Of a stretch of 57,762 nucleotides of DNA, positions 7,718 through 17,400 are shown piece by piece. A program made the translations under genes and the position numbers. The DNA is from Bacteroidales bacterium (GTDB lineage: Bacteria > Bacteroidota > Bacteroidia > Bacteroidales > UBA932), in NCBI GenBank assembly GCA_017438975.1, contig JAFRUH010000013.1, forward strand, positions 1 through 57,762, read 5' to 3'. The notes below the pieces were generated by a model. It saw nothing but the letters and a program-made list of their open reading frames with translations, made no database searches and was not told where the DNA came from. Position 1 is the stretch's first letter. Every line of letters starts with the position of its first letter.

Positions 7718-10054
7718 ATGAACCGTTTTCCCCTCTTTCTTGCTCTCGCCGTCCTTCTCGCCGGCTGCAACCAGGCCGGCCCGGACCTCCGGCTGAAATA
7801 CGATGCACCCGCCACCTTCTTCGAAGAGGCGCTCCCCATCGGGAACGGCCGCCTCGGAGCCATGGTCTACGGCGGGGTCGGTACGGAGCGGCTTTCGCTG
7901 AACGATATCACGCTCTGGACCGGAGAGGGTGAAACCGTTCCGAAAGACTATCCGGACGGAAGCCAGATGGGGAAATACGCCGACGGAGAATGGATCCCGG
8001 CGATCCGGGCGGCCCTCGACGCAGAGGATTATCGGCTCGCGGACGACCTGCAGCGGAATGTCCAGGGCCATTTCAGCGAGAACTACCAGCCCCTGGGCAC
8101 GCTGTGGATCGAGTTCGGGGACAGCATCATGACCGGAGATTATCACCGCCAGCTGGACCTTCGGGATGCCACAGCGACCGTCCGGACGGTCCGGACAGGG
8201 GGGAAGGTCCAGACGAGGGAGTATTTCGCTTCGTCGCCGGATTCGGTCATCGTCATGTACCTGAAGGACGAGGCGGGAATCGACGCCCGCTTCCGACTCG
8301 AATCGGAACTCCCCTTCGAGACGACGGCCTCGGAAAACGGGGAACTCGACCTCCGGGGCTATGCGGCTTACCATTCCTATCCGAGCTATCATGCCCAGGA
8401 AGGAGTCCCTCATTTCCTCTATGATCCGAACCGGGGGATCCATTTCCGTACCTTGCTCCGAGTCCTTCCGAAAGACGGGGAAGTGGCCGCCGGAGACGGT
8501 GAGATCCTTCTGAGGAACTGCCACGAGGCGATGGTCCTGCTGACCAATGCGACGAGTTTCAACGGGCCCTTCAAGAACCCCGCGACGGAAGGGAGGGACT
8601 ATGTCGCCGATGCGCAGCGGATCATGGACCGGGCTGCCGGGAAATCCTTCAAGGCCCTGAAAAAAGCCCATGTAGCCGATTACAAGAGCTATTTCGACCG
8701 GGTCTCCCTGGACCTCGGCCGGACGGATCCCGCCATCGCCGCCCTTCCGACGGACCGGCAGCTCCTCCGCTACACCGACAGCCTGGACGTCAACCCCGAA
8801 CTGGAGGCGCTTTATTTCCAGTATGGACGGTATCTGCTCATCTCCTCGTCCCGCACTCCGGGAGTCCCGGCCAACCTGCAGGGACTTTGGAATGAAAAGA
8901 TCCTGCCGCCATGGAGCAGCAATTATACCATCAACATCAATACGGAGGAGAATTACTGGCCCGCGGAGGTGACGGCCCTTCCCGAGATGCACGAAGTCCT
9001 GCTCGGCTTCGTCCGGAACCTCAGCGTCAACGGCGTCGCCCCCGCCCGGAACTTCTACGGGGTCACGGAGGGATGGAATGCCGGCCACAACAGCGATATC
9101 TGGGCCATGGCGACCCCCGTCGGGGCCGGCGTCGGCAATCCCCAGTGGGCCAACTGGACGATGGGCGGAGCCTGGCTCTCGACCCATTTCTGGGAGCATT
9201 ATCTCTTCACCCGGGACCTGGAGGATCTCAAGAGGGATTATCCGGTCCTGAAGGGCGCCGCCGAGTTCTGCCTCGGCTGGCTCACAGAAAAGGACGGAGT
9301 GCTGCTCACTTCTCCCGGGACCTCGCCCGAGAATGCCTTCGTCACCCCGGACGGGTATCAGGCGCGCACCCTGTACGGAGGGACGGCGGACCTCGCGATC
9401 ATCCGGGAATGCGTCGGAGATGCGGTCGCGGCGGCCGAGACCCTTGGCGTGGATTCCGATTTCGTCAAGGAGGCCCGCGGGAAACTGTCCCGCCTGCTCC
9501 CGTACCGGATCGGTGCGGACGGCGCCCTGCAGGAATGGTTCCACGACTGGCCGGACCGGGATCCGCGGCACCGGCACCAGTCCCACCTGATCGGACTCTA
9601 TCCGGGACACAGCATCACCGGGGGAGACCTCGCGAAAGCCTGTGCGAAAACCCTGGAAATCAAAGGTTTCGAGACGACGGGATGGAGCTGTGGCTGGAGA
9701 GTCAACCTCCATGCCCGCCTCGGGGACGGCGAGAAAGCCTACCGGCAGTACCGGCGGCTGCTCCGCTATGTCAGTCCGGACAATTACAAGGGCAAAGATG
9801 CCCGGAGGGGCGGAGGTACCTATCCGAATCTGCTGGACGCCCATTCCCCGTTCCAGATCGACGGGAACTTCGGGGGGACGGCCGGAGTCGTGGAAATGCT
9901 GCTGCAAAGCGCGATGGACGGAAGCGTGACCGCCCTGCCCGCCCTGCCTGAAGCGTGGGCTTCCGGAGAGGTCCGGGGCCTCCGTACACGGGGCGGCGAG
10001 ACCGTCGACCTGCGCTGGAAAGACGGCCGCGTCACCTCCCTGAAGCGGCGCTAG
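7718..10054 (+). CDS. Glycoside hydrolase family 95 (alpha-L-fucosidase-like) lipoprotein
   Basis: A 778-residue lipoprotein ([17 protein letters not shown], Cys17), probably cell-surface or periplasmic. '[28 protein letters not shown]' begins the N-terminal beta-sandwich of GH95. The (alpha/alpha)6 barrel holds '[13 protein letters not shown]' (about 403-415; the Asn pair that activates water), 'SPENAF' (about 537, general acid Glu) and 'QIDGNFGG' (about 713, Asp). These match the catalytic set of the characterised 1,2-alpha-L-fucosidase AfcA. Some GH95 enzymes act on alpha-L-galactose, so fucose specificity is likely but not proven. Its stop shares the palindromic CTAG with the stop of the convergent lpxK. 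Confidence 0.9.
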   Translation: MNRFPLFLALAVLLAGCNQAGPDLRLKYDAPATFFEEALPIGNGRLGAMVYGGVGTERLSLNDITLWTGEGETVPKDYPDGSQMGKYADGEWIPAIRAALDAEDYRLADDLQRNVQGHFSENYQPLGTLWIEFGDSIMTGDYHRQLDLRDATATVRTVRTGGKVQTREYFASSPDSVIVMYLKDEAGIDARFRLESELPFETTASENGELDLRGYAAYHSYPSYHAQEGVPHFLYDPNRGIHFRTLLRVLPKDGEVAAGDGEILLRNCHEAMVLLTNATSFNGPFKNPATEGRDYVADAQRIMDRAAGKSFKALKKAHVADYKSYFDRVSLDLGRTDPAIAALPTDRQLLRYTDSLDVNPELEALYFQYGRYLLISSSRTPGVPANLQGLWNEKILPPWSSNYTININTEENYWPAEVTALPEMHEVLLGFVRNLSVNGVAPARNFYGVTEGWNAGHNSDIWAMATPVGAGVGNPQWANWTMGGAWLSTHFWEHYLFTRDLEDLKRDYPVLKGAAEFCLGWLTEKDGVLLTSPGTSPENAFVTPDGYQARTLYGGTADLAIIRECVGDAVAAAETLGVDSDFVKEARGKLSRLLPYRIGADGALQEWFHDWPDRDPRHRHQSHLIGLYPGHSITGGDLAKACAKTLEIKGFETTGWSCGWRVNLHARLGDGEKAYRQYRRLLRYVSPDNYKGKDARRGGGTYPNLLDAHSPFQIDGNFGGTAGVVEMLLQSAMDGSVTALPALPEAWASGEVRGLRTRGGETVDLRWKDGRVTSLKRR

Positions 10055-11184
10055 CCGAGGAAGGAAAGCAGGGTCGCTTCAAAGACGGCCTTCTCGTTGT
10101 CAGAGAGGAAATTCACTTCGATCGGGACCTGGAAAAGACGCTCCTTGAGGGCGTCGGGGACCTTTTTCGTGTCCACGACCCTCTGCGCGTCCTTCTCGGT
10201 CGTCGCGACGACGGCGGTCGGATTCTCCCGGACGGCGTGCGAAAGGGTCCGGATATCAGCGGGAGTGTACTTGTGGTGATCCGGGAAATTGAAGCGCTTG
10301 ACGATCTTGTAGCTGTCCGACAGGTAGTTCCGGAGCTGGATGTCCTTGGCGATGCCCGAGAACAGCACCAGGCGTTTCGAGTAGACGAACCGGTTGTCGG
10401 CCTCCTCCTCGAAGACCGGAAGCATGTCCCGGTAGCCGATGTAGGAGAAGAGGAGGGTCTGCTGCTTCCCGCCTTCCCGGACGCCCTTGCAGGACGCGGC
10501 CTGGTAATTCGAGAGCCCGAGGTAACCCGCCCATTTCATCTTCTCCCAATCGTCGAGGTAGGGAGGGCACTTGGTCACGATGAGGATGTCCGCGTCCCCC
10601 AACCTTTTCGGCAGGTCCCTCAGCTGTCCCAGCGGGAGGAGCCTGTCCTTATGGACCGGGCGGTAATAATCGACGAGGACGATGTTGACCGAGGCGCGGA
10701 GTTTCCGGTACTGAAAGGCGTCGTCGAGGACGATGATGTCCGCGGCGGGGAGGTCCTTGTCCATGCACCGGCGGGCTTTCTTGTCGGTCTGGAGTTCGTC
10801 CGGGTGGCGGAGGAAGCGGCAGCCTTCGATCCGGTCCCTGTCCACCGCGACGGTCACGGAAGGGAACTTCTTCGCGATCTGGAGCGGCTCGTCCCCGAAG
10901 GTGGCCGCACTCCCGTCCCGAAGCACTTTCTGGAAACCGCGGCTCTTCCGCTTGTACCCCCGCGACAGGACGGCGATGTTGCTGTAGGCCCACCGGTCGC
11001 TCCGGAGCAGGGTCCGGAGGATCATCTCCGTATGCGGGGTCTTTCCGGTTCCGCCGACGGTGATATTGCCGACGCAGATGGTCGGGACCTCTGCAGAGAC
11101 GGATTTCCGGAGGCCTTTCCGGAAGAGGAAATCCCGGGCCGCCAGGGTGAGGGTGTAGGGGAAGAGGAGGATTCTATCGATCAT
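10051..11184 (-). CDS. lpxK: Tetraacyldisaccharide 4'-kinase
   Basis: A 377-residue inner-membrane enzyme that phosphorylates the 4' position of the lipid A disaccharide, giving lipid IVA. '[13 protein letters not shown]' (38-50) is the Walker A loop, preceded by a hydrophobic N-terminal anchor helix; '[12 protein letters not shown]' and 'DDAFQYRKL' are further family motifs. It starts 12 bases after dusB and forms an operon with it. Its stop codon overlaps the GH95 stop on the other strand by four bases (CTAG), so the two transcripts must overlap at their ends. It is slightly longer than the usual 320-360 residues. Confidence 0.93.
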   Translation of the reverse strand: MIDRILLFPYTLTLAARDFLFRKGLRKSVSAEVPTICVGNITVGGTGKTPHTEMILRTLLRSDRWAYSNIAVLSRGYKRKSRGFQKVLRDGSAATFGDEPLQIAKKFPSVTVAVDRDRIEGCRFLRHPDELQTDKKARRCMDKDLPAADIIVLDDAFQYRKLRASVNIVLVDYYRPVHKDRLLPLGQLRDLPKRLGDADILIVTKCPPYLDDWEKMKWAGYLGLSNYQAASCKGVREGGKQQTLLFSYIGYRDMLPVFEEEADNRFVYSKRLVLFSGIAKDIQLRNYLSDSYKIVKRFNFPDHHKYTPADIRTLSHAVRENPTAVVATTEKDAQRVVDTKKVPDALKERLFQVPIEVNFLSDNEKAVFEATLLSFLG

Positions 11185-11196
11185 TGTCTCAATTGT

Positions 11197-12231
11197 TTAC
11201 AGTCCATATACCGAGGTGACGGTTTCCAGGGGAGTGTCTCCCCAGCGTTCCGCTATGTAGTCCAGGATCCGGACAATTTCCTCCGGGTCGGTCTCGGTGA
11301 CGAGCCGGATCCGGGTCTCCTTGAAATCGGGCAGCCCCTTGAAATAGCAGGAGAGGTGCCGGCGCATCTCGAAAACGCCCGTGACGGGTCCCTTGACCGC
11401 GAGGGACAGGGCGAAATGGCGCTTGGCGAGGGCGACCCTTTCGCGGACGCCCATCGGGGGCATCGGCTCCCCGGTCCGCAGCAAGTGCTTGATTTCGGTG
11501 AAGATCCAGGGGTGGCCGAAGGAGGCGCGCCCGACCATGATTCCGTCGACGCCCCAGCGGTCGAAGGCCTCCCGGGCTTTCTCGGCGGTGTTGATGTCCC
11601 CGTTCCCGATGATGGGGATGTGCATCCGGGGATTGTTCTTCACCGCCCCGATGAGGGTCCAGTCCGCCTCGCCCTTGTACATCTGGGACCGGGTCCGGCC
11701 GTGGATCGTGAGCCCCTGGATCCCGACGTCCTGCAGGCGCTCGGCGAGGTCCACGATGATTTTCGACTTGTCGTCCCAGCCGAGGCGGGTCTTGACGGTG
11801 ACGGACTTCCGGACGGCCTTGACAATCGCTTCCGTGATCGCGACCATCTTGTCGGGGTCCTTCATCATCCCGCTTCCGGCTCCGCGGCCGGCGATTTTCG
11901 AGACGGGGCAGCCGAAATTGATGTCGATCAGGTCGGCTCCATGGCCCCCCGCGATTTCCGCGGCGCGGTCCGCCATCCGAGCGGCGTCGACCATGGGCTC
12001 CAGTTCGCTGCCGTAGATCTGGATCCCGATCGGGGCCTCTTCGTCGGAGGTGACCATCTTCGCAAGGGCTTTCCGGGCGTCCCGGATCAGCCCGTCGGCG
12101 GAGATGAACTCGGTATAGACCATGTCCGCCCCGGCTTCCCGGCACAGGATCCGGAAGGATGCGTCCGTCACATCCTCCATCGGCGCCAGCAGCACTGCCC
12201 TTTCCCCGAGGTCTATGTCTCCAATTCTCAT
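11197..12231 (-). CDS. dusB: tRNA-dihydrouridine synthase
   Basis: A 344-residue FMN enzyme reducing uridines in the tRNA D-loop. 'LLAPMEDVTDASFRILC' (14-30), 'LIDINFGCPVSKI' with the catalytic Cys108, and 'LTIHGRTRSQMYKG' are the Dus signatures; the first resembles DusB most closely. The start follows a TATTTTTG -7 box by only eight bases (12240-12247), suggesting a leaderless or nearly leaderless transcript. lpxK follows 12 bases after its stop. Confidence 0.93.
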   Translation of the reverse strand: MRIGDIDLGERAVLLAPMEDVTDASFRILCREAGADMVYTEFISADGLIRDARKALAKMVTSDEEAPIGIQIYGSELEPMVDAARMADRAAEIAGGHGADLIDINFGCPVSKIAGRGAGSGMMKDPDKMVAITEAIVKAVRKSVTVKTRLGWDDKSKIIVDLAERLQDVGIQGLTIHGRTRSQMYKGEADWTLIGAVKNNPRMHIPIIGNGDINTAEKAREAFDRWGVDGIMVGRASFGHPWIFTEIKHLLRTGEPMPPMGVRERVALAKRHFALSLAVKGPVTGVFEMRRHLSCYFKGLPDFKETRIRLVTETDPEEIVRILDYIAERWGDTPLETVTSVYGL

Positions 12232-12239
12232 AAAACTTA

Positions 12240-12281
12240 CAAAAATAACGAAAAAAAATCAGCACAAAATCGTTATATTTG
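12240..12281. promoter_or_regulatory. Divergent promoter pair dusB / FAD oxidoreductase
   Basis: Minus-strand TATTTTTG (12240-12247) lies eight bases from the dusB ATG. Plus-strand TATATTTG (12274-12281) lies 22 bases before the ATG at 12304. The whole divergent intergenic region is only 72 bases. Confidence 0.55.
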
Positions 12282-12303
12282 TAGAAATCTAAAACAAGCA
12301 GAA

Positions 12304-14178
12304 ATGAGAAAGATTTTTCGGGTTTTCTGCGCGGGCGTCCTGGCCCTCGCAACCCTGAATGCCCATGCCCAGGTCAGCACCATGCTGACGGAACAGAATT
12401 CCCAAGTCATCAAAAATGTAGAGCTTGAGGGCGACCTGATCGTCTGCGGCGGCGGACTTTCCGGCGTTTGCGCCGCGGTCACGGCTGCCCGGCACGGGAC
12501 GAAGGTCATTCTTGTCCAGGACCGTCCGGTCCTCGGCGGAAACGCCTCGAGCGAAATGCGGATGGGCATTGTCGGCGTTCTGAAAGATCAGTACCAGGAG
12601 GCCGGCATCCTGGAGGAAATGCAGCTTAGGAACTTCCGCTACAATCCCCTCCAGCGCTATACCCTTTGGGATGACGTGATCTATACGACGGTCATCAATG
12701 AACCCAATATCAAGCTGCTGCTCAACACTTCCGTTGAGGATGTCGTTATGGATGGAGATCGTATCGCAGCCGTGAAGGCATGGAACTCGAATGCTTATAC
12801 GAAGTATCTGATAAAAGGAAAGCTTTTTGCGGACTGCACCGGCGACGGTATCCTCCGGCTTTCCGGCGCGAAATATCGCCGCGGCCGCGAATTCCCGAGC
12901 GAGTTCAACGAGAGCGATCTCGCCGAAGGCGGAGACTCCCATACGATGGGCAATTCAATCCTTCTGCAACTGAGGAAAACGGATGAGGACCATCCTTTCG
13001 AAGCCCCCGACTGGGCCTACCATTTCACGGATGCCGATTTCGATTATACGATTCCGGTCTCTACGATTCCCGGAGTCAAGTTCAACTACAAACGGATCTA
13101 CAGTCCGAAGGATAATAATTTCTGGTGGATCGAGTTCGGCGGCCTGTACGATACGATTTTCGATGCCCCCGACATCCAGTTTGAGCTCAAACGGATCGCC
13201 TACGGAATCTGGGAATACATGAAGAATCACCCGGACGGCCGCGGAAAGGGCTACGAACTCGACTGGATCGGGTCCCTTCCCGGCAAGCGTGAGTCGACCC
13301 GTTATGTCGGACCGCATATCCTGACCCAGAACGACGTCCTCTCCGGCGGACACTTCGAGGATGTGGTCGCTTACGGAGGATGGACCCTGGACGACCATGA
13401 TCCCGAGGCCTTCCACAAGAAAGGCCGGATCTCCGTGGAATACAGCACCCCGGACTATTTCGGGATTCCCTTTGACTGCCTTTACTCGGTCAATGTGCCG
13501 AACCTGATGTTTGCCGGGCGGGATATTTCCTGCACGCACATGGGCCTTTCCGCAACCCGGGTCATGGCGACCTGCGCCCTGCTCGGCCAGGCCTGCGGAA
13601 CCGGCGCGGCGGTCGCCCTGCGGGAGGGAATCACCCCCGCGGAAGTTCGCCGGGACCATATCGCCGAAGTCCAGGACATGCTCGAGGATGACGACTGCAT
13701 GCTCCCGTACCGCTGGCGGAAAATCTCTCCGCTGACCGCCGCCGCGACCGTAGATCCGGCCCTGGAGGTGCTCCGGAACGGGATCGACCGCGAGTGGGGC
13801 GGCGCCGACAACGGCGTCTGGGCCGCTCCTGGCGAGGAGTCGGTCGTCTATACGTGGAAGAAGCCGGTTACCCTTTCGGGCGCCCGCCTGATCTTCGATT
13901 CCCATTTCAAGATCCGTTCGAAGCGGATGCGGAAGCTCGAGGCGACGACCGAGCGGGTCCAGGTGCCTCCGATGATGGTCAAGGGCTACCGTCTCGAGGC
14001 GCGGGTCAAGACCGGACGCCGCACGACTGCCTGGAAGACGGTCTATGAGGAGGAGGGGAACTTCCTGCGCCTTCGCAAGGTCTCTTTCGAACCAGTCGAA
14101 GCGGACGCCCTCCGCCTTGTCGTGACGTCGACCTGGGGCTCCGAGAAGGGCCATGTCTTCGCTTTTGATGCACTGTAA
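12304..14178 (+). CDS. Secreted FAD-dependent oxidoreductase (FAD_oxidored type)
   Basis: A 624-residue protein with a signal peptide (MRKIFRVFCAGVLALATLNAHA-Q). The dinucleotide-binding loop 'CGGGLSGVCAA' (48-58) follows 'DLIV', and 'VLGGNASSEMRMG' and 'FADCTGDGILRLSGA' are typical of the FAD_oxidored (PF12831) family of Bacteroidetes. The extra C-terminal part of about 150 residues looks beta-rich. The frame is open far upstream because of GC-rich antisense coding; the true start is set by the signal peptide and the promoter at 12274. A lipoprotein sugar isomerase/epimerase follows after 12 bases, so the pair may process an oxidised sugar outside the cytoplasm. The substrate is unknown. Confidence 0.85.
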   Translation: MRKIFRVFCAGVLALATLNAHAQVSTMLTEQNSQVIKNVELEGDLIVCGGGLSGVCAAVTAARHGTKVILVQDRPVLGGNASSEMRMGIVGVLKDQYQEAGILEEMQLRNFRYNPLQRYTLWDDVIYTTVINEPNIKLLLNTSVEDVVMDGDRIAAVKAWNSNAYTKYLIKGKLFADCTGDGILRLSGAKYRRGREFPSEFNESDLAEGGDSHTMGNSILLQLRKTDEDHPFEAPDWAYHFTDADFDYTIPVSTIPGVKFNYKRIYSPKDNNFWWIEFGGLYDTIFDAPDIQFELKRIAYGIWEYMKNHPDGRGKGYELDWIGSLPGKRESTRYVGPHILTQNDVLSGGHFEDVVAYGGWTLDDHDPEAFHKKGRISVEYSTPDYFGIPFDCLYSVNVPNLMFAGRDISCTHMGLSATRVMATCALLGQACGTGAAVALREGITPAEVRRDHIAEVQDMLEDDDCMLPYRWRKISPLTAAATVDPALEVLRNGIDREWGGADNGVWAAPGEESVVYTWKKPVTLSGARLIFDSHFKIRSKRMRKLEATTERVQVPPMMVKGYRLEARVKTGRRTTAWKTVYEEEGNFLRLRKVSFEPVEADALRLVVTSTWGSEKGHVFAFDAL

Positions 14179-14190
14179 ACCATTATTGAT

Positions 14191-15150
14191 ATGAAACGTT
14201 TTTATCTGATTCTGACGGCCGTCCTGGCCGCTGCCGCCCTCCTGGTATCCTGCGGGGGAAACAAGAAATGCTCCGAGGACCAGAGCTGCTGCTATGAGTA
14301 TGCCCGCCGTCTTCCGGTCGGGGTCCAGCTCTATTCCGTCCGGACCGAACTCGAGAAAGACTTCTACGGAACCCTGAAGAAGATCCGCGAGATGGGCTAT
14401 GCCGGCGTCGAATTCTACGGTGAGTATTATGGCCATACGCCCGTCGAGGTGAAGACCATGTGCACCGAACTCGGCCTGATTCCCTTCTCCAACCATGTTC
14501 CGTTCCAGCAGATGATGGACGATCTCGACAAGGTCATCGAGGAGAATACCATCCTCGGCGTCCAGTACATCACCTTCCCGTATATGGACGAGGCAAGCCG
14601 TCCGGGCGTCAATCCGGAGCAGTTCAAGGAGACCGTCGCGAAGATCGGCGAGATCGGCAAGAAGGTCAAGGAAGCCGGATTCCAGCTCCTGTACCACAAC
14701 CACGACTTCGAATTCGTCAAACTCCCTGACGGTACGGTCGGTCACGACTACATCTTCGCTTCTACGGAACCCTCCGACCTCCAGGTCGAACTGGATGTCT
14801 GCTGGGCCGACTACGCCGGTTTCCCTCCGGCAGAGGTCATCGCGAAGTATTGCGGCCGCATTCCTGTCATCCATGCCAAGGATTATTTCCTGGAGGGCAA
14901 GCTCAGCAGCGCCCCGTACGCCCTGATCGGCCTGTCCACGGACAATTCGATGAAGGATGACGGCGGCTGGTTCGAGTACCGTCCGCTGGGCAAGGGCCAG
15001 GTCGACATCCCGGCCGTCCTGAAGGCTTCCGTCGAGGCCGGTGCCCAGTGGTTCTGTGTCGAGCAGGACGAGCCTGTCAAGGAGGCCAAGGACCGTTTCG
15101 AGGGTATCGCCCAGAGCGCCTGCTACCTCCGCAGCATCGGACTGATGTAG
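14191..15150 (+). CDS. Sugar phosphate isomerase/epimerase-like (AP endonuclease 2 fold) lipoprotein
   Basis: A 319-residue lipoprotein (MKRFYLILTAVL... LLVSC, Cys21) with a xylose-isomerase-like TIM barrel: 'PVGVQLYSVRTEL', 'MGYAGVEFYGEYYG', 'LLYHNHDFEFVKL' and 'VELDVCWADYAG' are typical of PF01261. The His and Asp/Glu residues in these segments are the usual metal ligands. Cytoplasmic relatives isomerise keto-sugars or inosose; a lipidated form implies a periplasmic or surface role. It is translated with the FAD oxidoreductase 12 bases upstream. Family members occur with 3-keto-glycoside enzymes, and DUF1080 proteins are encoded elsewhere in this window. Confidence 0.82.
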   Translation: MKRFYLILTAVLAAAALLVSCGGNKKCSEDQSCCYEYARRLPVGVQLYSVRTELEKDFYGTLKKIREMGYAGVEFYGEYYGHTPVEVKTMCTELGLIPFSNHVPFQQMMDDLDKVIEENTILGVQYITFPYMDEASRPGVNPEQFKETVAKIGEIGKKVKEAGFQLLYHNHDFEFVKLPDGTVGHDYIFASTEPSDLQVELDVCWADYAGFPPAEVIAKYCGRIPVIHAKDYFLEGKLSSAPYALIGLSTDNSMKDDGGWFEYRPLGKGQVDIPAVLKASVEAGAQWFCVEQDEPVKEAKDRFEGIAQSACYLRSIGLM

Positions 15151-15171
15151 TCCTGAACACGAAACAAAAAT

Positions 15172-15201
15172 AGAAGGCGGCCCGGGCGGGTCGCCTTCTT
15201 T
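15172..15201. terminator. Bidirectional terminator
   Basis: Arms AGAAGGCG / CGCCTTCT with a GC-rich loop. Plus-strand reading gives TTCTTTGT; minus-strand reading gives TATTTTTGTTTC. It separates the convergent sugar-isomerase and cytolysin-like genes and can serve both. Confidence 0.75.
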
Positions 15202-15219
15202 GTGAAAGAGAGGGCAGTA

Positions 15220-16926
15220 CTAATACTTGCCCTTCTTGAGACCGATGAACTCGACGTCGGAATCTATGCTCACATAGACGTTGCCATGGACCGTGCCGGC
15301 GAATACGAGCGTGCCGACTTCTCCGTTATACCGGATCGGATCGATATAGTTGTCGGACATCGATTGTTTCCAATCGCCTGCATACCTGGTTCTGACGCTG
15401 CATGAGATATTGCCGTCGAGATACTCTCCCTTCTTAAGTTCGAGGGTATACTGCCAGGTATCGTTGCAGGTCATCTCTTTCTCGATGGGATCATGCTCGA
15501 TATTCCTTTTGAGAATCTTTCCGGAGTTCTCGTCCACTAGCATCGTCCGATAGTAGAATTTGGGCTTTATCCGGGAGTTGACAAGCCCCTTGTTGTCCAG
15601 CTTGGAGCGAACCTTCAAAGTCAGCCGGTTGATACACTTCTTGTATTCCGCCGTGTAGTATTTTCCGGTAGTCCCTCTCTGGCAGACATCCTGGGATCCG
15701 AGGTAAGTCGTGGTGAACGACATGGGCAGTCCCTGGTTGTACTGGTTGAGCGTCAGCGCCTTGTTGCTTCCGTTATTGTCATATGTAGACAGCACCTTCC
15801 GGACGGTGGCTTCGTCCTGGATCAGACCCGATCCGAGGCTGGGATCGCCGCCTTTCATATATACGGAAATGCTGCTGGCCTTCTGATTTTTCATGATATT
15901 CGAGGACGAAGTAAAAGATGCTCCGGAATAGGAAGCCGACGCGGAGGCGTCCATCTTGAAATCGGAAGCCTTGTACTCGGAGAATTTGTACAGCCGGCGG
16001 CCGAAACTCATCTGATTGACGAATACGAACGGGGCTTTGTACTGCGCGACCATTTCTTTGATTTTATCTACCGTAACTTCCGGGCCGAAAAGGTTGGAAT
16101 AGTCACCTCCGGCAGGGGTTACCACGACGTTATAATAGATTTGGGAAAGGTCGTCGAGGTGGGTGATCGTGACATGCTTCTCGTCCGTAGAGACCGAAGC
16201 GCTGAATTTGGCGGCGAAATTCACGTCACATCCGGCTTTGATGGCAATTTCTTCGGTACTGGAATAATCTCCGGTGATGCTTTTCATCCTGGCCGGCTGG
16301 GAATACTTCGATTCATAGATCTGGCGGACAAGCTCCCGAACCGCTTTCATGACTTCAGCATAGGAGTTTTCTACGTTTTTCTTGGCGAACTCCTTGCCTC
16401 CCGTGTCGATGTCGAGACTGATATCCACGCGTCCGTATCCCATTCCCGCTACGGTCTTGGGATTTCCGTTCGCAAGGCCCTTGTCTGCAACCAGCAGTAC
16501 GCCCGGATAGATCCGGTTGTTATCCTCCGTGAAAATGTCCACGTCCTTGGTGTCGACATTGTGGGGGACTTCCTTCAATTCATAGAGATCGCCGTTTTCG
16601 ATGACGAACTGGGGAAGTTTCTGCCCCTTTACGTCACGGACGAGGTTCGCGGGGTTTTCCATCTTGAACATCTCCTTGAGAAGATAGTCGTTGATGGCCT
16701 TGCGGCGGGCTTTGTCCTTCTCCTCTTCTGAAGATTTCGAGTCCAAAGCCTGTTTGTAGACAGGCTGCCTCATCTTAATTTCCTTCATTTCTTTAGTGCC
16801 CTGTTTCTGCTGGAGGGTCTTCCCCATCTGGGTAGCGTTCTTCATTTCTTTCCGCTGAACTTGGGCAAATGCACCGGAGACGACTGTCAGCGCCGCCAGC
16901 ATCATGATCAAATGTTTGTAATTCAT
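15220..16926 (-). CDS. Thiol-activated-cytolysin (CDC)-like pore-forming protein
   Basis: A 568-residue secreted protein with a Sec signal peptide cleaved after AFA (about residue 21) and no lipobox. Several blocks match the cholesterol-dependent cytolysin core. These are 'RIYPGVLLVADKGLANGNP' (138-156), 'ITGDYSSTEEIAIKAG' (217-232), 'APFVFVNQMSFGRRLYKF' (298-315, equivalent to the VSSVAYGRQVY block), and 'SVYMKGGDPSLGS' (354-366), which has the conserved diglycine of the domain-3 bend. The Trp-rich undecapeptide of true CDCs is absent; the aligned stretch reads 'VRTRYAGDWKQ' (511-521). This fits the Bacteroidetes CDC-like (CDCL) proteins, some of which kill other bacteria as long/short pairs. 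No short partner is visible here. A -7-like TATATTTA lies at 16952-16959. Confidence 0.8.
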   Translation of the reverse strand: MNYKHLIMMLAALTVVSGAFAQVQRKEMKNATQMGKTLQQKQGTKEMKEIKMRQPVYKQALDSKSSEEEKDKARRKAINDYLLKEMFKMENPANLVRDVKGQKLPQFVIENGDLYELKEVPHNVDTKDVDIFTEDNNRIYPGVLLVADKGLANGNPKTVAGMGYGRVDISLDIDTGGKEFAKKNVENSYAEVMKAVRELVRQIYESKYSQPARMKSITGDYSSTEEIAIKAGCDVNFAAKFSASVSTDEKHVTITHLDDLSQIYYNVVVTPAGGDYSNLFGPEVTVDKIKEMVAQYKAPFVFVNQMSFGRRLYKFSEYKASDFKMDASASASYSGASFTSSSNIMKNQKASSISVYMKGGDPSLGSGLIQDEATVRKVLSTYDNNGSNKALTLNQYNQGLPMSFTTTYLGSQDVCQRGTTGKYYTAEYKKCINRLTLKVRSKLDNKGLVNSRIKPKFYYRTMLVDENSGKILKRNIEHDPIEKEMTCNDTWQYTLELKKGEYLDGNISCSVRTRYAGDWKQSMSDNYIDPIRYNGEVGTLVFAGTVHGNVYVSIDSDVEFIGLKKGKY

Positions 16927-17000
16927 GGGCGTTATCGTTATGGTTCGGTTGTAAATATAATGATAATTTGCCCAACCGATTCTTTTTAGCCGAGAAAAAT

Positions 17001-17074
17001 ATACTTAAGTATGACTGTTTGGCAGGTATTTGCATATGTGGCAATATGGCATTATATTTGCGTAAATATTACGC
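17001..17074. promoter_or_regulatory. Palindromes and promoter between the cytolysin-like gene and the small gene
   Basis: ATACTTAAGTAT (17001-17012) is a perfect 12-base palindrome in the divergent region. TATATTTG (17053-17060) is the -7 box for the plus-strand gene. It runs directly into GCGTAAATATTACGC (17060-17074), six-base inverted arms around ATA placed at the expected transcription start. Both palindromes could be operator sites; no regulator gene is nearby. Confidence 0.45.
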
Positions 17075-17100
17075 ATATTAACCCCAAAACACAAAACACC

Positions 17101-17364
17101 ATGAAAGTATTCCATCTTAAGTTCAACAAAGGATCCGACGGCTGCTGGTACATTGATTTTCCCGGTTATCCCTTTGACCATCACAACCTTATGATGGTAG
17201 CGGGCGCGAACCTTCTTTGCCAGTATGTGGCCGGAAAGGAAGGTCATCCCGACTATGCGGTCGTCGACGTTACCACGGGCGATCACCTCATCGGAGGCCT
17301 GGATCTGCCCCGTTACCCTTCTGGTCCTCGGAAGGTATCCGAAGCAAATCAACCTTTATCTTAA
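17101..17364 (+). CDS. Small conserved protein, possibly DUF6717-like
   Basis: An 87-residue protein without a signal peptide or membrane segment. The frame is open upstream, but the promoter at 17053 puts the start at the ATG at 17101. The pattern 'WYIDFPGYPFDHHNLMMVAGANLLCQYV' resembles, from memory, small DUF6717-type proteins of unknown function; this match is tentative. It is divergent from the cytolysin-like gene and upstream of the DUF3667 membrane protein. Its expression may be controlled through the palindrome at 17060-17074. A role linked to the toxin cannot be shown from the sequence. Confidence 0.6.
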   Translation: MKVFHLKFNKGSDGCWYIDFPGYPFDHHNLMMVAGANLLCQYVAGKEGHPDYAVVDVTTGDHLIGGLDLPRYPSGPRKVSEANQPLS

Positions 17365-17385
17365 GGATGAATAACTAAAAAAGCG

Positions 17386-17393
17386 TACCTTTG
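17386..17393 (+). promoter_or_regulatory. -7 box directly before a start codon
   Basis: TACCTTTG with only seven bases between its last G and the ATG at 17401. The predicted transcription start is at or next to the start codon. Confidence 0.5.
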
Positions 17394-17400
17394 CGGTACT

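Noticed and set aside
9955-12303. Upstream extension of the FAD oxidoreductase frame across lpxK and dusB
   Set aside because: The true protein begins at the signal peptide at 12304 just after a promoter; the upstream 783 codons are antisense to two core genes.
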